Shown: positions 8,826 to 16,384 of the stretch, piece after piece
Numbering within the stretch: position 1 is the stretch's first letter
Layout: every line of letters begins with the position of its first letter
Source of the DNA: an uncultured Acidiferrobacteraceae bacterium
GTDB taxonomy: Bacteria > Pseudomonadota > Gammaproteobacteria > Arenicellales > UBA868
Length of the DNA stretch: 41,777 nucleotides
Direction of reading: 5' to 3'
NCBI GenBank assembly: GCA_913062915.1
Contig: CAJXWH010000004.1
Location: forward strand, 1-41,777
Notes under the pieces: generated by a model
Seen by the model: the letters and a program-made list of their open reading frames with translations, nothing else
Database searches by the model: none
What the model was told of the DNA's origin: nothing
Position numbers and translations under genes: made by a program

Positions 8826-10214
8826 ATGATGTCTGAGCTGGCTTTTAGATCGATTTCGGATCTTTCCAATAACTATCGAAACGGTGAAATTAGTCCAGTT
8901 ACGGTTATTGACTCTTGCCTGAAGCGAATCGAACAATTTGAGCCGAAGTTAGGCGCATTTCAGGCCCTGTATGCTGAAGACGCCCGGCAAGCGGCAGAAG
9001 CGGCAGAGAAGGCCTATCAAAGCGGCCACCGGATTGGTCCGTTTCACGGCATCCCATTTGTGCTTAAAGACATCATCGATGTTGAAGGCAGGATCACGAC
9101 TGGCGGCTCTAAAGTGATGAGTGAGCGGATCTCGCCGGGGACCGCAACTATCGCCCGGCGGCTACTGGCCGCTGGCGGAATACTCCTGGGTAAGACAAAG
9201 ACTGTCGAAGTGGCGATGGGGGGTTGGGGCACCAATGAACATATGGGTACGCCGTGGAATCCTTGGGACCTGAAAATACCGCGCACGCCGGGCGGGTCTT
9301 CCAGCGGTTCCGGTGTCTCTGTTGCGGCTGGGCTGGCTGGGTGCGCTGTGGGTACGGACACGGGCGGTTCGGTTCGCCTGCCGTCGGCATGGTGCGGAAT
9401 CGTGGGTCTTAAGACTTCGGAGGGCTTGTTACCGACTGACGGCATTATCCCCTTATCACATACCTTGGACACCCCGGGGCCCATGGCCCGCTGTGTAGAT
9501 GATGTCTCGTTGATGTTTGAAGTCATGGCTGGTCGGCATCCAATAGACACGGACCGGGATCTGGAACTTCGTCAGGGGCTTTTCGGATCGAGGGAAGCCG
9601 GGATCAGGGGTCTTCGACTCGGCGTATTGTCGGAGGATGAGCGGGAAGGAACCGATGTTGAAATTTTAGCGCTTTATGACAGTGCGATTGACCTCCTGCG
9701 CTCTTTAGGAGCCGAGATTTCTGTATTTCAAATGCCGATGCGATTTGCTGACATGCAGGGCGCCACCGGTTCTATTATTTATTCGGAAGGTTACTATCAT
9801 CATGGTGAGATGTTTGAAAATGAGAATTCGCAGATCGATCCTTATGTTCGCCCGCGAATTCTCGGCGGGCGCGACATTTCAGCGCGTGACTATGTTGCTG
9901 CATTAATGAAGCGGCGTAATGACCAAGCAGAGTTTCTTCATGGAATGCGAGAGTACACGGCGTTCCTCACGCCGACGGTGGCCTATCCCGCGATACCATT
10001 AGACCAGGTCGATCAAGATTCGACCCCCGCCCATTTTACGCGGGCCGGCAATTACTTAGGTTTGTGTGGGCTGTCAGTTCCTATGGGACTGACGTCAGAC
10101 GGTTTACCTGGAGGATTGCAGATCCTGGCCCGTCATGGTGACGAAGCAAACGCAATTCGTGTGGGTGCGTCGTTTGAAGCTGCGCGGGGTGGCATCGGGC
10201 ATCCGGAACTGTGA
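8826..10214 (+). CDS. Amidase (amidase signature family)
   Basis: 462 aa; PFVLKDIIDVEG catalytic Lys, PGGSSSGSGVSVAAGLAGCAVGTDTGGSVRLPSAWCGIVGLK Ser-cisSer motif. Confidence 0.93.
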   Translation: MMSELAFRSISDLSNNYRNGEISPVTVIDSCLKRIEQFEPKLGAFQALYAEDARQAAEAAEKAYQSGHRIGPFHGIPFVLKDIIDVEGRITTGGSKVMSERISPGTATIARRLLAAGGILLGKTKTVEVAMGGWGTNEHMGTPWNPWDLKIPRTPGGSSSGSGVSVAAGLAGCAVGTDTGGSVRLPSAWCGIVGLKTSEGLLPTDGIIPLSHTLDTPGPMARCVDDVSLMFEVMAGRHPIDTDRDLELRQGLFGSREAGIRGLRLGVLSEDEREGTDVEILALYDSAIDLLRSLGAEISVFQMPMRFADMQGATGSIIYSEGYYHHGEMFENENSQIDPYVRPRILGGRDISARDYVAALMKRRNDQAEFLHGMREYTAFLTPTVAYPAIPLDQVDQDSTPAHFTRAGNYLGLCGLSVPMGLTSDGLPGGLQILARHGDEANAIRVGASFEAARGGIGHPEL

Positions 10215-10320
10215 CTGAACCAAGAATTGAATTGTTCAGCAGATCTGGAATTCAGCGATCGAAAATAACTAACAGGGGTCACTGAACATTGTTCATAGTT
10301 TCAGTATTAGGAGGAAAATG

Positions 10321-11400
10321 TTAAGTAACATTTTGCGCGAGGTCTGAAATTTGGCTACTGGCTAGACCGACCGATTCCGCTGTATTGACTACGAGTGCCC
10401 AACTGTTCTCATCGATGGGGATACCCGCTACTTTGCGTTTAGAAGCGTTTGCCCGCTCGGGGTCGCCCGGTATTAACACGGGTTCCGCAGGATTCATCGG
10501 GGGGGATGACGTTACATGCGCCACCGTTAAATCGAGTTCGGACTGAAAATATACAGAATCCACAAATCGATTCGGATCGAGGATGACAGAGAACATATTA
10601 TTTAAAATCGTATCGTTCTCATGATGGGTCTCGGGCCGACAGGTACCGCCTCCACTTAGAATTCCAGCGAGCAATTCGTTGACCAGGGCAAGTCCATATC
10701 CTTTGTAGGTTCCGACTGGACGTAGAGCGCCAGGCGGCTCTGAAAACAGGGCTTCAGGATCAGTTGTAGGTTGTCCTTGCCCGTCCAACAGCACGCCTTC
10801 GGGCAACTTTTCTCCTTTGTTTCTGGCAACGCGAACCTTTCCATGCGCCATAACCGTGGTGGCCATATCGAGCACCAGGGGCGCTGCTTCGCGGGCTCCT
10901 GGAATGGTGCAACAGTAGGGATTAGTGGTATAGCGGGCGTCGGAGCCCCGATAGGGCGCCGCATTTCCCACATGGCCCACCGCGTTGACGTGATGGATGG
11001 ATACCAAACCGGCTTCTGCGCAACGTTCTCCCCAAGCCCCAATACGCCCCAGGTGAAAAGAATGCCGAATGGTGAGCACACAGACACCCAGCGTGTGCGC
11101 ACGTTCGATCCCAACATCCATCGCTTCTTGTCCGATCACCTGCCCATATCCTGCCCCGCCTTCGATGGAAATAATGGGCCCCTCATCGATGACAACCTCA
11201 GCGTGTTGATTTGGAATCAACTCACCCGTCTTTACGCACGCAATATAACGCGGAAGCATGCCGATACCGTGACTATCATGTCCTGCGAGGTTAGCCCGGA
11301 CCAGGTTCTCAGCGACGATTCGAGGCTCATCGCCAGAACTGCCAGCAGCTAACAGGATCTCAACGGCAACCGCCTGAAGGTTTTGGGATTGAATAAGCAT
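10321..11400 (-). CDS. Ldh family oxidoreductase (malate/L-lactate/ureidoglycolate dehydrogenase-like)
   Basis: 359 aa; LVRANLAGHDSHGIGMLPRYI, HLGRIGAWGERCAEAGL, GALRPVGTYKGYGLALVNELLAGILSGG. Confidence 0.92.
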   Translation of the reverse strand: MLIQSQNLQAVAVEILLAAGSSGDEPRIVAENLVRANLAGHDSHGIGMLPRYIACVKTGELIPNQHAEVVIDEGPIISIEGGAGYGQVIGQEAMDVGIERAHTLGVCVLTIRHSFHLGRIGAWGERCAEAGLVSIHHVNAVGHVGNAAPYRGSDARYTTNPYCCTIPGAREAAPLVLDMATTVMAHGKVRVARNKGEKLPEGVLLDGQGQPTTDPEALFSEPPGALRPVGTYKGYGLALVNELLAGILSGGGTCRPETHHENDTILNNMFSVILDPNRFVDSVYFQSELDLTVAHVTSSPPMNPAEPVLIPGDPERANASKRKVAGIPIDENSWALVVNTAESVGLASSQISDLAQNVT

Positions 11401-11448
11401 CGAGGTAAAGCAAGCTCAACGCAAAAGAAATCCAGATGGCATTCGAGT

Positions 11449-12219
11449 CTATTTGGATACAAATCCACCATCGACGGGCAGGGCAACACCTGTGATGTAG
11501 GACGCTTCATCTGAAAGCAGAAAGAGAGCGCTGTTCACGACTTCTTCTGGTTGGCCAATACGTTTCAAGGGAATCAAGGATTTCATCATGGCAAGATTGG
11601 CTTCCCCATCGGTCTCTTGATCGGGCCGAGCCATAAATATCTTCGCCATCGGCGTATCGATAACCCCTGGACAGACGCTATTTACCCGAATATTGTCTGA
11701 GGCGAGTCGTCCGGCGAGAGATGCCATGAAACCATTTACGCCCCACTTTGCCGCCGAGTAAAGCGGACTAAACGGGGACCCAATGAGGCCCGCAATGGAA
11801 GAGGTGAAGAGTATGCTGCCGCCCCCACGGGTCTTCATCTCCGGTATTGCGGCTCCTGTGGTCACAAAGACTGATCGAAGATTCAGGTCCATTGTGATCG
11901 CGTAATCTTCGAGAGCGATACCTTCTACCCGTGAAAATCCTGGATGGCCAACATGGTTCCAGAGTAAATCGATACCACCAAATTGACCAACAGTCTCACC
12001 GACAATGCTGGCGCACGCCTCATCGTCGGACAAATCGGCGCATATGCCGATCGCCTCGTGACCCGCATCTGTGATCTCCTGAACGACCGAGTCAAGACCA
12101 TTTTTATCGATGTCCACTGCAGCAACCTTCGCGCCCTCCGCAGCAAATCGAATCACGCCGGCCCGACCCATGCCTGAGGCGGCTGCGGTGACGAGGGCAA
12201 TTTTGTTTTCAAGACGCAT
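11449..12219 (-). CDS. SDR family oxidoreductase
   Basis: 256 aa; ALVTAAASGMGRA, YSAAKWGVNGF, RVNSVCPGVIDTPM, ITGVALPVDGGF. Confidence 0.94.
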   Translation of the reverse strand: MRLENKIALVTAAASGMGRAGVIRFAAEGAKVAAVDIDKNGLDSVVQEITDAGHEAIGICADLSDDEACASIVGETVGQFGGIDLLWNHVGHPGFSRVEGIALEDYAITMDLNLRSVFVTTGAAIPEMKTRGGGSILFTSSIAGLIGSPFSPLYSAAKWGVNGFMASLAGRLASDNIRVNSVCPGVIDTPMAKIFMARPDQETDGEANLAMMKSLIPLKRIGQPEEVVNSALFLLSDEASYITGVALPVDGGFVSK

Positions 12220-12380
12220 GATTTGTTTCTCCTTCCAAAGGCAGTTCCAACGTTATGTAGCCGATTTGACCCCGAAATTACAATCTACGCAACCTGATGA
12301 CACGTTGTTACCAGAGCTTTTGCCAAGCCGTCGAGAATGACACCAGGACAAGAAAGCCGCTTATTCCACTGCGTACAACG

Positions 12381-12701
12381 TCACGGGAGTTCTATCTCGA
12401 GGCTGAGGATTAGTGAACTCCAAGACTTGCCATGACTGTCGAGATTAAGCGATTCATTGACACCACCCTCCAGGGCCTCATCAAGCACAAAGTTGAGTCC
12501 ACTAAGTTGCGGCAGGAGATAACGTTGAATCGGTCCGGTAAACAATGCCCCAAAAGTTTGCTTTAGGCGTTCGGGTGTAATCTGGTCAACTAAAATAGAG
12601 TAGTGTTTAGCATCGAAAGCAAAAACCGATACATTAGATCGGTTGCCCTTGTCGCCTGCCCGGGCATGAGCAATTTCTCGAAGTGGAATCCGCTGAGTCA
12701 T
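12381..12701 (-). CDS. AtuA C-terminal (ferredoxin-fold-like) domain protein, encoded separately
   Basis: REIAHARAGDKGNRSNVSVFAFD...LSGLNFVLDEALEGGVNESLNLDSHGKSWSSLILSLEI; ATG at 12701 overlaps the 3' end of the upstream AtuA gene by 4 nt. Confidence 0.85.
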   Translation of the reverse strand: MTQRIPLREIAHARAGDKGNRSNVSVFAFDAKHYSILVDQITPERLKQTFGALFTGPIQRYLLPQLSGLNFVLDEALEGGVNESLNLDSHGKSWSSLILSLEIELP

Positions 12702-14038
12702 ACGTCGAGAATGTCTAAACGAGGTGAAATTTGAGCGCGATCGACAAAAGTAGAGTAGGTCAAGACGCTTGACTGGATGTTGCCACGGTATCCTCCTCCA
12801 CCCGCTGGGCCACAGCAGAGCAGGGACTCGACTTCCCACAGCAGATTTTCAGCCTCGTTACGGTCGGGTGTCCGGATGGCGCAGCGGATGCGAACGTCTT
12901 TTGAGCCCATCTCGTATTGACCTAAAGTGTGGTGCAAAGATGACACACCAATGAGATCGCAGCGCAGCGTTGTCCGAATACCGTGCACGTGCCGCAAACG
13001 TTCGTCTACGATCTCATTTGCCATACGAGCGCGTTCTTCTGCACCGGGCCCGGCATATGAGAGCTCCGCTTCGCCCAAGAAGCCGCCATCAAACGCAACG
13101 GTTACCTTTAGCTCCTGCGGCCGTTCCGTCCCATGGGCGCCTGAAATGGAAACTCGATTTACACCCTCAGAGTTAAGTCTCGCCGACGAAAAATCAGCCG
13201 TGACGTCCGGTGTGAGATATCGCGCAGGGTCGTGTACTTCATAAAGTAACTGTTCCTTCACGGTGCGCAGGTCGACACAACCCCCCGTTCCAGTAAGCTT
13301 GGTGATGATAGCGGTGCCGTCGGGTTGGACTTCGGCAATTGGAAACCCGACAGACACAAGATCGTCAACATTCTTGTACCCCGGATCGGCGAAATAACCC
13401 CCAGTGACCTGGGCTGCGCATTCCATTAAATGTCCAATCATCGTGCCTGCACCTGCCCGCATCCAGTCGTTGTATTGCCATTCGAAGAAATGCTGGAGGG
13501 GAGCAAGGAAAAGGGATGGGTCGGCAACCCGCCCAGTGATCACGACATCGGCTTTTTGTTGCAGGGCCTGAACGATGCCCTCAGCACCCAGGTAGGCGTT
13601 GGCACCAACCACCGGTTGTTCGAAGTCCTTAAGCGTGCAACCTGGTTCGAAAAGGCGGGTGTTGTCGTTCAGCAAATCGGTGACGTCATCCCCCGTAACA
13701 ACCGCAATTCGCATTCCCTGCAGCCCGAGCTTTCCCGCAACGTTGGCGACCAAATTTCCTGCTGCCAGAGGATTTGCGGCACCCATATTTGTGATAAGGC
13801 AGGTATTATTCGCGCGACAGAACGGCAGAATGGTTCGCATACGTGTTTCCAGGAGCGGGTTATAACCCAGAGATGGGTCAACGAGTTTCTCTCGAAGCCC
13901 TGCGGCCAACGTTCGCTCGCCGAGACATTCAAATACGATCGCATTTAGGTTGCCTCTCCGAGCAAGGTCGACAGCGGGGTCTAAGCGGTCAGCAGAGAAT
14001 CCCGCCCCTGTGCCCATTCGAAAAACCTCAGAATTCAT
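12698..14038 (-). CDS. atuA: Acyclic terpene utilization AtuA family protein (DUF1446 N-terminal region)
   Basis: 446 aa; GAGFSADRLDPAVDLARRGNLNAIVFECLGERTLA, NMGAANPLAAGNLVANVAGKLGLQGMRIAVVTGDDV, VITGRVADPSLFLAPL. Confidence 0.88.
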   Translation of the reverse strand: MNSEVFRMGTGAGFSADRLDPAVDLARRGNLNAIVFECLGERTLAAGLREKLVDPSLGYNPLLETRMRTILPFCRANNTCLITNMGAANPLAAGNLVANVAGKLGLQGMRIAVVTGDDVTDLLNDNTRLFEPGCTLKDFEQPVVGANAYLGAEGIVQALQQKADVVITGRVADPSLFLAPLQHFFEWQYNDWMRAGAGTMIGHLMECAAQVTGGYFADPGYKNVDDLVSVGFPIAEVQPDGTAIITKLTGTGGCVDLRTVKEQLLYEVHDPARYLTPDVTADFSSARLNSEGVNRVSISGAHGTERPQELKVTVAFDGGFLGEAELSYAGPGAEERARMANEIVDERLRHVHGIRTTLRCDLIGVSSLHHTLGQYEMGSKDVRIRCAIRTPDRNEAENLLWEVESLLCCGPAGGGGYRGNIQSSVLTYSTFVDRAQISPRLDILDV

Positions 14039-14114
14039 GACATCAGCGCATCACCAGAGAGTGTCGATCATAGAATTTGACAGGTGGCGCGAGGTTACCG
14101 TTCGCAATCGTTGC

Positions 14115-14582
14115 CTACCGTAGATAAAGACGCACCAGCCATTCTGCAAATAGCGCTGGCCGGTCATTATCACGTATCTCTAGTGTTGCATCGTAGCGTA
14201 CGGTCAATTCATTAGGCATCCGCTCGTCTACCGCAGCCAGTTTAAATCGGCCTCGAATGGCGCTGCCAGACAGCACTGGCGATAAAAATCGGACCTTGTC
14301 AAAGCCGTAGTTGATGCTGGTTGAAGTACCTTCAATGTGTGGCACTGCTGACACCAGCATTTGAGTCAGCATTGAAAGGGTAAGGAAGCCATGGGCAATG
14401 GTGCCCCCATAAGGGGTTTCCGTCACTGCCCGGGACTGATTGACATGAATGTACTGGTGGTCGTTTGTCAGGTTCGCAAACGTGTTGATCATCTCCTGGC
14501 TTATCGTCAGCCACGAGGCACAACCGATTTCCTGCCCAACTTTGGCTTTAAGTTCCGCGACCGTTAGGACGGTTGAATTCAC
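14115..14582 (-). CDS. MaoC family dehydratase
   Basis: 155 aa; MINTFANLTNDHQYIHVNQSRAVTETPYGGTIAHGFLTLSML hot-dog hydratase motif. Confidence 0.9.
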   Translation of the reverse strand: MNSTVLTVAELKAKVGQEIGCASWLTISQEMINTFANLTNDHQYIHVNQSRAVTETPYGGTIAHGFLTLSMLTQMLVSAVPHIEGTSTSINYGFDKVRFLSPVLSGSAIRGRFKLAAVDERMPNELTVRYDATLEIRDNDRPALFAEWLVRLYLR

Positions 14583-14618
14583 AATAACGTTTTTAATTGT
14601 TTCCCTATATTAGAGAAA

Positions 14619-15506
14619 TCAAATGAGCCCTAACCCGTCAAGTGCAGACCGAATGATCGATTGCTGGGATGCTTCGGGCATCGTCATTGGTTTTCGAGGA
14701 AGACCGGCGGGAATTTTCTGAAGCGTTTGGGCGTATTTTGTGCAGGCAGGAAGGTTGTGCCCATTAATCGCATTCCACAATCGAAGAATTCGTTCATGCA
14801 GATCAACCGCTTTATCTAACTGACCTGCAGCTGCGGCTTCCCAAAGCGCCACGCTGGGTCCTGGCGCAGCCGCAAGAATCGCTGCAATTGCGCCATGCGC
14901 ACCGAGCGCGTAACAGGAGTAGAGCAGCGCATCAACAGCGCTGAAGACAAGGTGATCGGCGTCGGCCATGATCATCAGGTCAGCGAAGAGTTTCATGTCA
15001 CCTGCGCTTTGTTTTACCCCAATTACGCCTGGAATTTCTCGCATTAACCGACAAAGCAGTTCGGGTTCGATATAGCTCCAAGGTACAACGTTATAAATGA
15101 TCACCGGCATGCCCGTTTCTTCTGTGACAGCACGGAAATGTTCAATTGTGGCGGAATCGGTCGGTTTGAATAGATAATGAACCGGCGTGACCTGCAGCGC
15201 TGCGACGCCGGATTGTTGAACCATTTGACCGCGTTTGATGGCATCACGGGTCGAGTCGGTAATGATTCCCGCAATTAGCGGTACGCGGCCGTTTACGGCG
15301 TCCACAGCGGTGTCTACCAGTTTTACGTATTCGTCAAGCGCCAACGTGTGGCCCTCGCCCGTGCTGCCACCTACAGCAATTCCATGCACACCGTTGCTGA
15401 TAAGCCAGTCAATTTGTAGTGACACTGCGCTGAAATCTATCTCGCCCGCTGTATCGAATGGGGTTGTGGCGGGAACGATTATTCCCTTCAATTTCTGTTT
15501 TGACAT
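14619..15506 (-). CDS. Dihydrodipicolinate synthase (DapA) family lyase
   Basis: 295 aa; KGIIVPATTPFDTAGEIDF, AVGGSTGEGHTLALDEYVKLV, VIIYNVVP, VIGVKQSAGD (Schiff-base Lys). Confidence 0.92.
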   Translation of the reverse strand: MSKQKLKGIIVPATTPFDTAGEIDFSAVSLQIDWLISNGVHGIAVGGSTGEGHTLALDEYVKLVDTAVDAVNGRVPLIAGIITDSTRDAIKRGQMVQQSGVAALQVTPVHYLFKPTDSATIEHFRAVTEETGMPVIIYNVVPWSYIEPELLCRLMREIPGVIGVKQSAGDMKLFADLMIMADADHLVFSAVDALLYSCYALGAHGAIAAILAAAPGPSVALWEAAAAGQLDKAVDLHERILRLWNAINGHNLPACTKYAQTLQKIPAGLPRKPMTMPEASQQSIIRSALDGLGLI

Positions 15507-15561
15507 AACTTTAACTGGCCGTTTAGGTTGTCGCTATTTGGTAGTCGTACAGTAACAACGT

Positions 15562-16323
15562 TTATCGTCTAACGCGAAAGTCATTCTCCCCGGAAAGATC
15601 AGTACCACGCATTAGGAACAATGTTCTTTCTGTGTGATCAAGTAGCCCCTTTTCCGAGGCTTGGCGTGAGGCCAGATCACGGTCGAAAACAGATGTTGTT
15701 GGCATGTACCGCAGTGTCATCCCGCGTCGCGAATGCGGCGACCGATTTTCCTTTGATCCATGCATCATGTAGATGTCGTGTAAGGAGATCTGTCCTGCCT
15801 CAAGAGTTAAATCGATAGCTTCGTCTTCCGAGTATTCGTTCGGAAGCAATTCCTGATTTAAGGTCAAGTTGGGATCGGAATTGATTCTATGCTGACGCAA
15901 GGTTTGCTTCTTATGAGAGCCCGGAATAAATCTTAGGCATCCATTGTCCACGGTCGCATTGTCGATTGCCATCCATACACTGCAAGTGGCAAGTGGGCGG
16001 ATGGGCCAATATTCGCCGTCTTGATGCCAGGGTGTTGCCTGGCCATCAAGGGCCGGTTTGGCAAAGAAACTGGAATTCCAAAGTGCAAAATCTGATCCTA
16101 TGACCTGTTCAACCATATCCAGAATTTTGGGTAACCGAGCGTAGTTTAGAAAACTTAAGTCATAGGCGAGAATATTCGGGCAATAATTACGAAACTCAGG
16201 GTGGGTTTGTATCAATCGGCCATGGTCCCTGCGGATATTAGCCAGGACATCATCTGGAAGGCGATAGTTCGGTATGGTGTAACCATTTTCTTGATATTGA
16301 AAAACTTGATCATCAGTTAACAT
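15562..16323 (-). CDS. Phytanoyl-CoA dioxygenase (PhyH) family protein
   Basis: TPWHQDGEYWPI HxD motif, DNGCLRFIPGSHKK, MMHGSKENRSPHSRRGMTLRYMPT; ATG at 16323 preceded by GGTGGAG. Confidence 0.9.
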   Translation of the reverse strand: MLTDDQVFQYQENGYTIPNYRLPDDVLANIRRDHGRLIQTHPEFRNYCPNILAYDLSFLNYARLPKILDMVEQVIGSDFALWNSSFFAKPALDGQATPWHQDGEYWPIRPLATCSVWMAIDNATVDNGCLRFIPGSHKKQTLRQHRINSDPNLTLNQELLPNEYSEDEAIDLTLEAGQISLHDIYMMHGSKENRSPHSRRGMTLRYMPTTSVFDRDLASRQASEKGLLDHTERTLFLMRGTDLSGENDFRVRR

Positions 16324-16384
16324 GGGTATCTCCACCTACACGGGTCAAACAAATGGTCAGAGTTGGTTTATTAACCGCGGGCCA

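Noticed and set aside
10771-11352. 193-aa + strand ORF
   Set aside because: Antisense to the Ldh-family gene; no motif support.
13430-13948. 172-aa + strand ORF
   Set aside because: Antisense to AtuA, no motif support.
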